From: Actinokineospora iranica
Lineage (GTDB): Bacteria > Actinomycetota > Actinomycetes > Mycobacteriales > Pseudonocardiaceae
Direction of reading: 5' to 3'
Assembly: GCF_900101685.1 (NCBI RefSeq)
Contig: NZ_FMZZ01000004.1
Location: 62,001 to 126,000, forward strand
Length of the DNA stretch: 64,000 nt
Shown: positions 15,074-23,826 of the stretch, piece by piece
Numbering within the stretch: the first letter of the stretch is position 1
Layout of the letters: the number at the start of each line of letters is the position of its first letter
Program-made: the position numbers and the translations under genes
The notes under the pieces: generated by a model
What the model was told of the DNA's origin: nothing
The model's input: only the letters and a program-made list of their open reading frames with translations
Databases searched by the model: none

Positions 15074-15841
15074 ATGGACAAAGTCGTCGCCAGCGCCGCC
15101 GACGCGGTCGCGGACATCCCGGACAACGCGAGTCTGGCGGTTGGGGGGTTCGGGCTGTGCGGGATACCGACCGTGTTGATCCAGGCGTTGCTTGCCGGTG
15201 GGGTGAGTGGGCTGGATGTGGTGTCGAACAACTGCGGGGTGGACGACTGGGGGTTGGGGCTGCTGCTGCGTGAGCGGCGGATCGCCCGGATGACCAGTTC
15301 GTATGTCGGGGAGAACAAGGAGTTCGCGCGGCAGTACCTGGCCGGGGAGCTGGAGTTGGAGCTGACGCCGCAGGGGACGCTGGCCGAGCGGTTGCGGGCC
15401 GGTGGGTCCGGGATTCCGGCCTTCTACACCCGCACGGGGGTCGGCACGCAGGTGGCCGAGGGCGGGGTGCCGTGGCGCTATGACGACGCGGGCAACGTCG
15501 TGGTGGCCTCGCCGGTCAAAGAGGTTCGGGAGTTCGACGGGCTGGACTACGTGCTGGAGCGCGCGATCGTGTGCGACTTCGGGCTGGTGCGGGCCTGGAA
15601 GGGCGACCGGCACGGCAACCTGGTGTTCCACGCCACCGCGCGGAACTTCAACCCGCTGTGCGCGATGGCGGGCCGGGTGAGCATCGCCGAGGTCGAGGAG
15701 CTGGTGGAGCCCGGCGAGATCGACCCGGACGAGGTGCACCTGCCGGGCATCTTCGTGCAGCGGGTGGTCGCGCTTACCGCCGAGCAGGCAGCCGACAAGC
15801 GCGTCGAGCGTCGCACTGTCCGTCCGAAGCAGGAGGCCTGA
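15074..15841 (+). CDS. scoA: 3-oxoacid CoA-transferase subunit A
   Basis: 255 residues, alpha subunit of succinyl-CoA:3-oxoacid (acetoacetate) CoA-transferase, which activates ketone bodies or 3-oxoadipate-type acids with CoA from succinyl-CoA. The glycine loop [21 protein letters not shown] and the C-terminal [20 protein letters not shown] are typical. ATG 15074 follows AAGGAGGGG. The beta subunit starts one base after its stop, so the heterodimer is made from one transcript. Confidence 0.95.
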   Translation: MDKVVASAADAVADIPDNASLAVGGFGLCGIPTVLIQALLAGGVSGLDVVSNNCGVDDWGLGLLLRERRIARMTSSYVGENKEFARQYLAGELELELTPQGTLAERLRAGGSGIPAFYTRTGVGTQVAEGGVPWRYDDAGNVVVASPVKEVREFDGLDYVLERAIVCDFGLVRAWKGDRHGNLVFHATARNFNPLCAMAGRVSIAEVEELVEPGEIDPDEVHLPGIFVQRVVALTAEQAADKRVERRTVRPKQEA

Positions 15842-15842
15842 G

Positions 15843-16499
15843 ATGGCGCTGACCCGTGAGCAGATGGCCGCCCGCGCCGCGGCGGAGCTGTCGGATGGCT
15901 CTTACGTCAACCTGGGCATCGGTTTGCCGACGATGGTGCCCAACTACGTGCCTGACGACATCGAGATAGTTCTGCAGTCCGAGAACGGCATCCTCGGTGT
16001 CGGCGCTTCCCCGATCGACGGTGAGGAAGACCCGGACCTGATCAACGCGGGCAAGGAGACCGTGTCGCTGCGGCGGGGCGCGTCGTTCTTCGACTCCGCG
16101 CTGTCGTTCGGGATGATCCGGGGCGGGAAGGTCGACGCGGCGATCCTGGGCGCGATGCAGGTGTCCAAGGACGGCGACATCGCGAACTGGATGATCCCGG
16201 GCAAGATGGTCAAGGGCATGGGCGGCGCGATGGACCTGGTCCACGGCGCCAAGCTGGTCGTGGTGCTGATGGAGCACGTGGCCAAGGACGGCTCGTACAA
16301 GATCGTGCACGAGTGCTCGCTGCCCTACACCGGGCGGCGGGTGGCGCAGCGGATCATCACCGACCTCGCGGTCGTCGACGTCACCGCCGACGGCCTGGTG
16401 CTGCGCGAACTCGCCCCGGGGGTGAGCGTGGACGAGGTGCGCGCGAAGACCGAGCCGGAGCTGGCCGTGGCCGCCGACATCACCGAGATGGTGGCCTGA
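15843..16499 (+). CDS. scoB: 3-oxoacid CoA-transferase subunit B
   Basis: 218 residues, beta subunit carrying the catalytic glutamate in SENGILGVG (near residue 45). [13 protein letters not shown] and [22 protein letters not shown] are family marks. Immediately follows scoA and faces the convergent EspG gene two bases downstream. Confidence 0.95.
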   Translation: MALTREQMAARAAAELSDGSYVNLGIGLPTMVPNYVPDDIEIVLQSENGILGVGASPIDGEEDPDLINAGKETVSLRRGASFFDSALSFGMIRGGKVDAAILGAMQVSKDGDIANWMIPGKMVKGMGGAMDLVHGAKLVVVLMEHVAKDGSYKIVHECSLPYTGRRVAQRIITDLAVVDVTADGLVLRELAPGVSVDEVRAKTEPELAVAADITEMVA

Positions 16500-16501
16500 C
16501 C

Positions 16502-17263
16502 TCAGTACACCGACGCCACGAGGTCGCCCAGCCGCTGGGCGAGCCCCGCGGAGTCGGCCGGGGCGAGGGTGAGCCAGGCGACGCCGTCGCGCTGGGTCGG
16601 CAGCCACAGGTAGCGGCCCGCGGTCGTGTCGAACCAGTTCACCGCGTCGGTGCGGGTGCGGCGGCCGAGCCGGTCGAGGCTGTTGGCCGCCACTTGGCCG
16701 CCGCCGTGCCGGGAGTTCTCCACCAGGGTCGCGATGGTGCGCATGTCCGGCCCGCTGACACCGCCCCGGTCGAGCGTGGCCGCCAGCCCGCCGAATCCCG
16801 ACTCCACATAGGCGTCGACGGCGTTGTTGAAGACCGCCTTCGGCAGGGTCACCGGGTTTCCGGGGCCAGCATCCGCGTCGGGCAGCAGCCCGGCGAGTTC
16901 CGCGACGAGCCCGCCGCCGCCCACCGGGCCGACCCTGATCCGGTCGCCGGACTGCACGGCGAGCACCGCGTCCGCACCCTTGCCCGCGCCGAGCACGCGC
17001 ACGGTGCGGCCGACCGAGAGCAGGCCGTCGACGGTGACCTCGTTGCGCGCCAGCAGCACTAGCTGGTCTTCCAGCCGCCGGTCGAGGTCGCGGCCGTCGT
17101 GCAGGCCGCGGGCGACCAGCCCCGCGACGACCTCGCCGCGCAACCGGTCGCGCTCGCCCACCGTCTCGCCGAACGAGGGCACGTCGATCGGGTACGGCCG
17201 TTCGGCGAACCCGAGCCCCTCCCAGATCAAGTCGAACTCGACCGCCCCGAGCCAGGTGACCAT
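16502..17263 (-). CDS. EspG-family ESX secretion-associated protein
   Basis: 253 residues. EspG proteins are cytosolic chaperones of type VII (ESX) secretion that bind PE/PPE-like partners. The fold signature is seen in FDLIWEGLGFAERPYPIDVP, the long middle (RDLDRRLEDQLVLLARNEVTVD) and the C-terminal NWFDTTAGRYLWLPTQRDGVAWLTLAP. No ESX structural gene lies nearby, so this is a stand-alone copy, as is frequent in Pseudonocardiaceae. 16 bases separate it from the upstream hydrolase-like gene on the same strand. Confidence 0.85.
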   Translation of the reverse strand: MVTWLGAVEFDLIWEGLGFAERPYPIDVPSFGETVGERDRLRGEVVAGLVARGLHDGRDLDRRLEDQLVLLARNEVTVDGLLSVGRTVRVLGAGKGADAVLAVQSGDRIRVGPVGGGGLVAELAGLLPDADAGPGNPVTLPKAVFNNAVDAYVESGFGGLAATLDRGGVSGPDMRTIATLVENSRHGGGQVAANSLDRLGRRTRTDAVNWFDTTAGRYLWLPTQRDGVAWLTLAPADSAGLAQRLGDLVASVY

Positions 17264-17279
17264 CAGCGCGAGGTGACCA

Positions 17280-17954
17280 TCACCGCAGGTGCGCGTCGAA
17301 CCAGTTCAGCGCGCGCTGCCACGCCTCGAAGGCGCCCGCGGACTCGAACGGGAACCGCACCACGTCGGTGGCGATCTTCGCGGTGCTGGCCGCCTCGCGC
17401 AGCTTCTCGACCTGCTCGGCGGTGATGTCGTCGCCCTGTTCGCGGTACAGGCCCAGCCACGGGACGGTCAGGTCGCCCGCGATCTCGACCAGCGCGGGCA
17501 GCCCGTCGGCGAGTGGTTCGAGGATGCCGCCGCCCGCGATGGTGACGGCGGCGCCGATGATGCGCCGCGCGGCGACCACCATGGCGACCGCGCCGCCGAA
17601 CTCGAGGCCGATGACGCCGATCCGGTCCAGGTTGACCTTGCGGCCGGAAAGCCAGGCGAACGCGATGTCCGTCGCGGCCAGGACGGATTTGCCGGACAGC
17701 TCGCCGACCTTGTCGCGCGCCTCGTCGTGGCCCACCTCGGCCGATCCGGACTCGCCCCGGTAGAGGTGCGGGACGACGACGAGCCATCCTTCCGCGGCAA
17801 GCCCCGCGACCATGCCGCGCACGGCGTCGGTGATGCCGCGCGCCTCGTGCAGGACCACGAGCCCGCCCCTGGTGACGCCATCCGGTTCGGCATAGGTGAG
17901 GCGCAGCGCACGGCCGTCGTCGAGCCGGAAATCCTCTGTGCGTGTCTGGGCCAT
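17280..17954 (-). CDS. Dienelactone-hydrolase-family protein lacking the nucleophile Cys
   Basis: 224 residues from ATG 17954 (an earlier ATG at 17969 is possible). The alpha/beta-hydrolase scaffold is clear: GGLVVLHEARG (strand and oxyanion region), ATDIAFAWLSGRKV, VIGLEFGGAVAM at the nucleophile elbow. In the family this elbow is GxCxGG; here Cys is Glu118. The C-terminal region usually holding the catalytic His reads FPFESAGAFEAW, without His. It is therefore probably not a dienelactone hydrolase; it may be a binding protein or use another chemistry. Shares its direction with the EspG gene. Confidence 0.8.
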   Translation of the reverse strand: MAQTRTEDFRLDDGRALRLTYAEPDGVTRGGLVVLHEARGITDAVRGMVAGLAAEGWLVVVPHLYRGESGSAEVGHDEARDKVGELSGKSVLAATDIAFAWLSGRKVNLDRIGVIGLEFGGAVAMVVAARRIIGAAVTIAGGGILEPLADGLPALVEIAGDLTVPWLGLYREQGDDITAEQVEKLREAASTAKIATDVVRFPFESAGAFEAWQRALNWFDAHLR

Positions 17955-18114
17955 GACATACCCAACCATGCGGGGGTTAATACCAGTCAACGTGATCACC
18001 CGCTCACCCATCTGCGGGAAGTGGGCCGAATGCGGGCATTCGCGGCGCGGAAACCGAACACTGGTGTCCGCTCTGTAGCATCTTGGGGCGCCACCTTGAC
18101 GATGAGGAGCCCCG

Positions 18115-19182
18115 ATGACCGTGCGAATCCGCGCCGACCTGGACTCGCTGCCCGGTTATGTGCCCGGCAAGAACATCCCCGGGGCGATCAAGCTCGCCAG
18201 CAACGAGGTCTCGCTCGGCCCGCTGCCCAGCGTGGTGATGGCCATCGCCGAGGCGGCGGAACGGATCAACCGCTACCCGGACAACGGTTCCGTCGAACTG
18301 GTGGCGCGGCTCGCGGCCAAGCTCGGCGTCGATGAGGACCAGGTGGCCGTCGGCTGCGGCTCGGTCACGTTGTGCCAGCAGCTCATCCAGGCGACCTGCA
18401 CGGCCCAGGACGAGGTCCTGTTCCCCTGGCGGTCGTTCGAGGCTTACCCGATCGTGGCGCACGTCGTCGGCGCCACCCAGGTGCGCGTGCCGCTCACCGC
18501 CGAGCACGCCCTCGACGTGGACGCGATGATCGCGGCGGTGACACCGTCGACGCGGCTGGTTTTCGTGTGCACGCCGAACAATCCGACCGGCACGGCGCTG
18601 CGGCGCGCGGAACTGGAGCGGCTCATCGACGCCGTGCCCGACGATGTGGTCGTGGTCGTCGACGAGGCGTACCGCGAGTTCGTCGCCGACCCCGAGGTGC
18701 CCGACGGCGTCGAGGTCGCCAAGGCGCGGTGGGCGCGCGGGCGGGACAACGTGGCGGTGCTGCGCACGTTCTCCAAGGCGTACGGCCTCGCCGGGCTGCG
18801 CGTCGGGTACCTGGTGGCCGCCGCGCCGGTGGCCGCGGCCGTGCGCAAGGTGTTCGTGCCGTTCGGGGTGAACGCGCTCGCCCAGGTGGCCGCACTGTCC
18901 TCTTTGGACGCCGAAGCCGAGTTGCTGGCCCGCTGCACCGGAATCGTCGCCGAACGCGGCCGGGTCCGCGCCGCGCTGATCGCGGCGGGATACGACGTCC
19001 CGGAGACCGAGGCGAACTTCGTGTGGCTGCCGCTGGGTGAGCGGACCGCCGCGTTCAACGAGCACTGCCTGGCGCACAAGGTGGTCGTGCGCGCGTTCGT
19101 CGGCGACGGCGCCCGGGTGACGATCGGCACGCCGGACGAGAACGACGCTTTCCTCGCCGCCGCACTGAGTTTCCCGCGCTAG
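18115..19182 (+). CDS. pat: Aromatic amino acid / histidinol-phosphate-type aminotransferase
   Basis: 355-residue PLP enzyme of fold type I, close to HisC and to the actinobacterial phenylalanine aminotransferase Pat. Marks: IKLASNEVSLGPLP, the FVCTPNNPTG binding motif, DEAYREFV, and the PLP lysine in TFSKAYGLAGLRVGYL near residue 222. Substrate is likely aromatic 2-oxo acids, because it stands alone rather than in a his operon. ATG 18115 has GAGGAG six bases upstream. Ends overlap the convergent TauE gene by four bases. Confidence 0.9.
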   Translation: MTVRIRADLDSLPGYVPGKNIPGAIKLASNEVSLGPLPSVVMAIAEAAERINRYPDNGSVELVARLAAKLGVDEDQVAVGCGSVTLCQQLIQATCTAQDEVLFPWRSFEAYPIVAHVVGATQVRVPLTAEHALDVDAMIAAVTPSTRLVFVCTPNNPTGTALRRAELERLIDAVPDDVVVVVDEAYREFVADPEVPDGVEVAKARWARGRDNVAVLRTFSKAYGLAGLRVGYLVAAAPVAAAVRKVFVPFGVNALAQVAALSSLDAEAELLARCTGIVAERGRVRAALIAAGYDVPETEANFVWLPLGERTAAFNEHCLAHKVVVRAFVGDGARVTIGTPDENDAFLAAALSFPR

Positions 19183-19943
19183 CGGGTCAGGATCTGCACG
19201 ATCGCGGCGAGACCGACGACCACGATCACCGCGCGCAGCACCACCGGGGACAGCTTGCGGCCGACCTTCGCGCCGAGCAGCCCGCCGACCATCGCGCCGA
19301 CCGCGATGGCCCCGACCGCGAGCCAGGCGACGTCCGCGACGAACACGAAGACCAGGCCCGCGACCAGATTGACGATCGCGGCGAGGACGTTCTTGACCGC
19401 GTTGATCCGCTGCAATGTCTCGGCCATCAGGATTCCCATGAGCGCGAGCAGGAGAACCCCTTGCGCGGCGCCGAAATATCCGCCGTACACACCGGTCACG
19501 CACACACCGGCCAGCAGCGCGACACCGCCGTGCTCGTGCCGTTCGGGCTGCCGTTCGGCCAGTTTCCGCGCCAGCCACGGCTGCGCGACGACCAGCACCA
19601 GCGCCAGGACGATCAGGATCGGCACGATCGTCTCGAACGCGCCCGGCGGCAGCACCAGCAGCAGCACGGCCCCGACGACACCGCCGACGAGCGACGCCGC
19701 GCCGAGCCGGAGCAGCCGCGGCCCCTGCCCGACCAGTTCCCTGCGGTACCCGATCGCCCCGGTCACCGACCCCGGCACCAGCCCGAGCGTGTTGGACACA
19801 TTGGCCACCACCGGCGGGTAGCCGACGGCCAGCAGCACCGGGAAAGTCACCAGCGTCCCCGACCCGACCACCGCGTTGATGCCACCGGCGAACACGCCAG
19901 CCAGCACCAGGCCCACGACCTCCCAGGCCGTCATCACGAACAT
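19179..19943 (-). CDS. TauE/SafE family sulfite/anion exporter
   Basis: 254-residue membrane protein with about eight hydrophobic helices and the twin family motifs GGINAVVGSGTLVTFPVLLA near the N-terminus and YGGYFGAAQGVLLLALMGI in the second half. The family moves sulfite, sulfoacetate and similar organic anions out of the cell. Substrate cannot be fixed from sequence. It ends next to pat and is followed upstream by the GntR gene, 34 bases away on the same strand. Confidence 0.9.
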   Translation of the reverse strand: MFVMTAWEVVGLVLAGVFAGGINAVVGSGTLVTFPVLLAVGYPPVVANVSNTLGLVPGSVTGAIGYRRELVGQGPRLLRLGAASLVGGVVGAVLLLVLPPGAFETIVPILIVLALVLVVAQPWLARKLAERQPERHEHGGVALLAGVCVTGVYGGYFGAAQGVLLLALMGILMAETLQRINAVKNVLAAIVNLVAGLVFVFVADVAWLAVGAIAVGAMVGGLLGAKVGRKLSPVVLRAVIVVVGLAAIVQILTR

Positions 19944-19977
19944 CCCATCATCGGCACGAGGACGACCCTAACGCGTC

Positions 19978-20724
19978 TCACCGCCTGCCGATGATGTCGA
20001 GCATCTCGTACTCCGCGTCGTTCAGATACGCCCGGAGCTGGCTCTCGGCGCGCATCGCGTCCCCGGCGGCCAGCGTGTGGACGATGCCGCGGTTGCGCGT
20101 CAGGTAGCTCTCGTGGAACGCCTTCGGGTCGCCCATCTCGTGGAAGCCGAGACGCAGCTCGGCGGCCACCTGGTGCATCAGCTCGTCGATGCGCCGGCTG
20201 CCCACGAGGCCCGCGATCGCCTGGTGGAAGCGGAGATTCGCGGTGCCGACGTCCACCCAGCGCCCCGCCGCGGCGGCCCGCTCCCCCACCTCGACCGCGG
20301 CGGACAGCGTGGGCACCCCGGCCTTGCCCGCCGACAGCAGCGCCGAGCACTCGATCAGGCGGCGAACCTGGAACAGGTCTTTGACGTCGGCGGCGTCGAG
20401 CCTGCGGACGAAGACGCCCCGGTTGAGCTTGTGGACGAGCAGCCGCTCGTGGGTGAGCAGGCGGAACGCCTCGCGCAGGGTGTTGCGGGACACCTCCAGC
20501 GGCCCGATGAACGCCTCCTCGGACACCCGGCTTCCCGGTGGCAGCGCCCCTTCCAGGATCAGGTCCCGCAACACCGCCGCCGCGACGTCGGCCGCGCTGC
20601 TGCGCTCCCGCCGCCGCTCCAACGCGAGTTCGGTGAGCCTGCCACCGATGTCCGCCGCAGTCACGCTTGCCTCCACTGCTCCGTAGCTGCCCGCACGGTA
20701 ATCATCCAATTGGCTGCTTGTCAT
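19978..20724 (-). CDS. GntR-family (FadR-like, FCD) transcriptional regulator
   Basis: 248 residues from ATG 20724. Winged HTH: VAAAVLRDLILEGALPPGSR, EVSRNTLREAFRLL, HKLNRGVFV; then an all-helical FCD ligand domain (LFQVRRLIECSALL, NLRFHQAIAGLVGSRR) whose His/Asp residues usually bind metal and carboxylate ligands. Divergent from an acid transporter and DUF1445 gene, which it probably controls through the palindrome at its own start. Confidence 0.92.
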   Translation of the reverse strand: MTSSQLDDYRAGSYGAVEASVTAADIGGRLTELALERRRERSSAADVAAAVLRDLILEGALPPGSRVSEEAFIGPLEVSRNTLREAFRLLTHERLLVHKLNRGVFVRRLDAADVKDLFQVRRLIECSALLSAGKAGVPTLSAAVEVGERAAAAGRWVDVGTANLRFHQAIAGLVGSRRIDELMHQVAAELRLGFHEMGDPKAFHESYLTRNRGIVHTLAAGDAMRAESQLRAYLNDAEYEMLDIIGRR

Positions 20725-20737
20725 ATTGTTCAACAAT
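20725..20737. promoter_or_regulatory. Palindromic GntR operator
   Basis: Perfect 13-base palindrome ATTGTT-C-AACAAT touching the GntR start codon and lying just upstream of the MFS gene. AT-rich in a very GC-rich setting and of the TTGT-N-ACAA type bound by FadR/FCD regulators. Binding is inferred. Confidence 0.75.
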
Positions 20738-20809
20738 CCTCAAACTGAACTTTCCTACACGAGTGCGAATGGACGAACCACCAGGACGAACGAGAGCGGG
20801 GCACGGGGC

Positions 20810-22243
20810 ATGGGGAGCAGGGGTAAGCACGGCGGCAGGGCGGTAACCAGCGGGAACAAGGCGGGCGTCGACACAGCGGGACAGGTGGCCGACATGGTGG
20901 GCGAAGACGGTGCCGGGGCGAGCGCCGAAGTCGCCGACGCCAGCCTCGGCGCGTCGGACGCGGCGAGTGGGCGCCGCAGGAGGCCGGGTGACCGGACTGG
21001 GCGTCATTCGGCGGCGGGTGCGGACTGGTTCGCGTGGTTTCGGGAGTTGCCCGGGAAGGGGCGGCGGGCGTTCGTCGGGGCGTTTCTCGGGTTCGGGTTG
21101 GACTCCTACGACTTCTGGGTGCTGCCGCTGGGCCTGGCGGCGATCGCGGGGACATTCGGGCTCGACACCGGGCAGACCGGCCTGCTGTCCACGACGACAC
21201 TGGTGTTCTCGGCGATCGGGGGCGTCGCCGCGGGCGTGCTGGCCGACCGGTTGGGGCGGGTGCGGACGCTGATGATCACCGTGGTGACGTATGCGGTGTT
21301 CACCGCGCTGTGCGGCCTGGCGCAGAACTACGAGACTTTGCTGGTGTTCCGGGCGTTGCAGGGCCTCGGCTTCGGCGGCGAATGGGCGACCGGGGCGATC
21401 CTGGTGGCCGAGTACACCAGCGCCCGGCACCGGGGGCGGGTGGCCGCGGTCATCCAGAGTTCGTGGGCGGTGGGCTGGGGAATGGCCGTCATCGCCTACA
21501 CCGTCGTGTTCAACCTGGTCGACCCGGACCTGGCGTGGCGGATCCTGTTCTTCACCGGGGCGCTGCCCGCCCTGCTGGTCGTCTACCTACGGCGCGGCAT
21601 CGAGGACGCGCCCGTGTTCACCCGGCACAAAGCCGAGGCACGCGGGTCGCTGCGGGCCATTTTCCGCCCGGACCTGATCAGGACGACCGCTTTCGCGTCA
21701 TTGCTGGCGACCGGCTGCCAAGGGGGCTATTACACCCTGGCCACCTGGCTGCCCGCCTTTCTGAGCAAGGAACGCGGCCTCACCGTCATCGGCACGGGCG
21801 GGTACATGTTCTTCCTGATCAGCGGGGCGTTTCTCGGCTATCTCACCGGCGGCTATTTCACGGACCGGTTGGGGCGGAAGAACACTTTCCGCCTGTTCGC
21901 CGTCCTCAGCGCCGTGCTGATGACCCTCTACACCCAGCTTCCCCCGTCCTTGGGCGCATACGTGATGTACCTGGGATTCCCCCTGGGCTTCTGCTCGTCG
22001 GCGATCTTCAGCGGCTTCGGCGCCTACCTCGCCGAGCTGTACCCGAGCCGGGCGCGCGGCGCGGGCCCCGGCTTCACCTACAACTTCGGCCGCGCGGTGG
22101 GCGCGTTCTTCCCCACCGTCATCGGCTTTGTCGCCCTCCGGTACGGAATCGGCGGCGCGATGGGCTTCGGCGCGCTCGCCTACGGGGTGACCTTCGTGTC
22201 CCTGTTCGGCCTCCCCGAGACCCGCGACCGCGAACTGTCCTAA
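20810..22243 (+). CDS. MFS transporter, aromatic/organic-acid:H+ symporter type
   Basis: 477 residues from ATG 20810; the start is uncertain because a hydrophilic, Gly/Ala-rich N-terminal stretch of about 70 residues precedes the first helix (GRRAFVGAFLGFGLDSYDFW). Twelve hydrophobic segments, the loop motif ADRLGRVRTL between helices 2 and 3 and its partner TDRLGRKNTF, and GEWATGAILVAEY are typical of the AAHS/sialate-type branch. Controlled by the divergent GntR gene and followed, 12 bases on, by the DUF1445 hydro-lyase, so it probably imports that enzyme's substrate. Confidence 0.88.
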   Translation: MGSRGKHGGRAVTSGNKAGVDTAGQVADMVGEDGAGASAEVADASLGASDAASGRRRRPGDRTGRHSAAGADWFAWFRELPGKGRRAFVGAFLGFGLDSYDFWVLPLGLAAIAGTFGLDTGQTGLLSTTTLVFSAIGGVAAGVLADRLGRVRTLMITVVTYAVFTALCGLAQNYETLLVFRALQGLGFGGEWATGAILVAEYTSARHRGRVAAVIQSSWAVGWGMAVIAYTVVFNLVDPDLAWRILFFTGALPALLVVYLRRGIEDAPVFTRHKAEARGSLRAIFRPDLIRTTAFASLLATGCQGGYYTLATWLPAFLSKERGLTVIGTGGYMFFLISGAFLGYLTGGYFTDRLGRKNTFRLFAVLSAVLMTLYTQLPPSLGAYVMYLGFPLGFCSSAIFSGFGAYLAELYPSRARGAGPGFTYNFGRAVGAFFPTVIGFVALRYGIGGAMGFGALAYGVTFVSLFGLPETRDRELS

Positions 22244-22255
22244 TTGGAGCACGTG

Positions 22256-23023
22256 ATGAGAACCCCGAAGCAAGCCCGAGCCGCTTTCCGTTCCGGCACA
22301 GTCGCTTCCACTTCCGGCTGGGCCAACGGCTACATCCAGGCAAACCTCATCGCCCTGCCGAAGGAACACGCCTTCGACATGCTGCTGTTCGCCCAACGCA
22401 ACCCGAAACCGTGCCCCCTGCTGGACGTCACCGACCCCGGCTCATGGCGCACCGGCCTCGCCCACGCCGACCTGCGCACCGACCTCCCCCGCTACCGCGT
22501 CTGGCGGAACGGAACCGTGGTCGCCGAACCCACCTCCGTCGAAGAGCACTGGCGGCCCGACCTGGTGACGTTCCTCATCGGGTGCAGTTTCACCTTCGAG
22601 GCCGCCCTGACCGAAGCGGGAATCCCCTTACGACACGTCGAAGCAGGCACCACAGTGCCCATGTACCGAACCAACCGCACGTGCCGCCCCGCGGGTTCCC
22701 TTTCCGGCCCCTTGGTCGTCTCCATGCGGCCCATCCCCACCGATTTGGTGGCCACCGCCGTCCAAGTGAGCGCACAGGTGCACACCGCCCACGGCGCCCC
22801 AACCCACATAGGCGCACCCGAATCTTTAGGCGTGACCCTGAACTCCCCCGACTACGGCGACCCCGTGGAAATCCACGACGGCGATATCCCCGTCTTCTGG
22901 GCCTGCGGCGTCACCCCCCAGGCAGCACTAGCGGCGAGCCGAATCCCCTTCGCCATCACCCACGCCCCGGGCCACATGCTCATCACCGACATATGGGAAC
23001 CCGTTTACCGATTGGGGAGTTGA
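22256..23023 (+). CDS. DUF1445 (YcsI/D-glutamate cyclase-like) putative hydro-lyase
   Basis: 255 residues from ATG 22256 with TTGGAG upstream. Family marks: [58 protein letters not shown], and the C-terminal [16 protein letters not shown] with [12 protein letters not shown]. Related mammalian protein DGLUCY converts D-glutamate to 5-oxo-D-proline; bacterial YcsI lies in 5-oxoproline gene sets. With the acid transporter and GntR gene it may form a small import-and-catabolism unit. It contains two rare TTA codons (22628, 22826). Confidence 0.88.
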   Translation: MRTPKQARAAFRSGTVASTSGWANGYIQANLIALPKEHAFDMLLFAQRNPKPCPLLDVTDPGSWRTGLAHADLRTDLPRYRVWRNGTVVAEPTSVEEHWRPDLVTFLIGCSFTFEAALTEAGIPLRHVEAGTTVPMYRTNRTCRPAGSLSGPLVVSMRPIPTDLVATAVQVSAQVHTAHGAPTHIGAPESLGVTLNSPDYGDPVEIHDGDIPVFWACGVTPQAALAASRIPFAITHAPGHMLITDIWEPVYRLGS

Positions 23024-23126
23024 AGACATTCACCGACCTCGGCGACCAAGCGTGTGCACTGGCGGCGCAGCCCGCGGCTGCCTGCGAGCTGGCTGACCAG
23101 CGTTTCCGCTGGTCAGAGCCAGTGAG

Positions 23127-23211
23127 CGGAGGCGGAGGGATTTGAACCCCCGGACCCTTGCGGGTCTTCCGCTTTCAAGGCGGATGCATTCGGCCGCTCT
23201 GCCACGCCTCC
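23127..23211 (-). tRNA. tRNA-Ser (TGA)
   Basis: 85 bases, acceptor GGAGGCG/CGCCTCC, anticodon stem TCCGC/GCGGA with loop CTTGAAA (anticodon TGA), long variable arm, and a T arm with GGTTCAAATCC. Confidence 0.96.
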
Positions 23212-23241
23212 CTACCCGTTCAGCGTAACGAAGTCACCGGC

Positions 23242-23703
23242 TCAGGTGAGATCGAGGTGCTCGATGACTCGTTCGAACAGGCCCGCGACCACCTCTTGTT
23301 CCGCCGGGGACATCAGGTCGACCAGGTGTTCGCGGACGCCTTGGACGTGGACGGGGGCCGCGGTGCGGAGCATGTCCATGCCCTTGGGGGTGAGTTCGGC
23401 GACGACGCCGCGGGCGTCTTCCGCGCAGTTGAGGCGGCGGACGAAGCCTGCTTTCTCCAGGCGGGAGATCTGGTGGGAGAGTCTGCTCTTGGACGAGGCG
23501 AGTTGGCCCGCGAGTTGGCTCATGCGCATCTGCCAGCCTTCGCGCTCGGAAAGGCGCACCAGCACCTCGTAGTCGGGCAGCGCCAGGCCGTGCTTCTCTT
23601 GGAGTTCCCGGTTGAGCTGCTGGCGCAGCAGTTCGCTGGCGATGACGTAGGCGCGCCATGCGCGCATCTCGTCTGGTTCCAGCCACCGGGGTTCGGCACT
23701 CAC
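23242..23703 (-). CDS. MarR-family transcriptional regulator
   Basis: 153 residues from GTG 23703 (GTG 23712 also possible). Winged helix: LALPDYEVLVRLSEREGW, MRMSQLAGQLASSKSRLSHQISRLEKAGFV, then RRLNCAEDARGVVAELTPKG as the wing, and a C-terminal dimer helix. MarR proteins usually repress nearby efflux or oxidative-stress genes; here the divergent neighbour is a secreted 5'-nucleotidase. No clear operator palindrome was found in the 123-base gap. Confidence 0.92.
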   Translation of the reverse strand: MSAEPRWLEPDEMRAWRAYVIASELLRQQLNRELQEKHGLALPDYEVLVRLSEREGWQMRMSQLAGQLASSKSRLSHQISRLEKAGFVRRLNCAEDARGVVAELTPKGMDMLRTAAPVHVQGVREHLVDLMSPAEQEVVAGLFERVIEHLDLT

Positions 23704-23826
23704 AGATGTCACGCGTCCCAGGCTACGGCGTTCATCCAGCCGGACTGGTCTTCGGCATCGGCAGACGGCAGACTCCGACTCCTTGCGCTCGATCGGGTGA
23801 TCTTGGGTGTTGGGGACGGAGGACTG

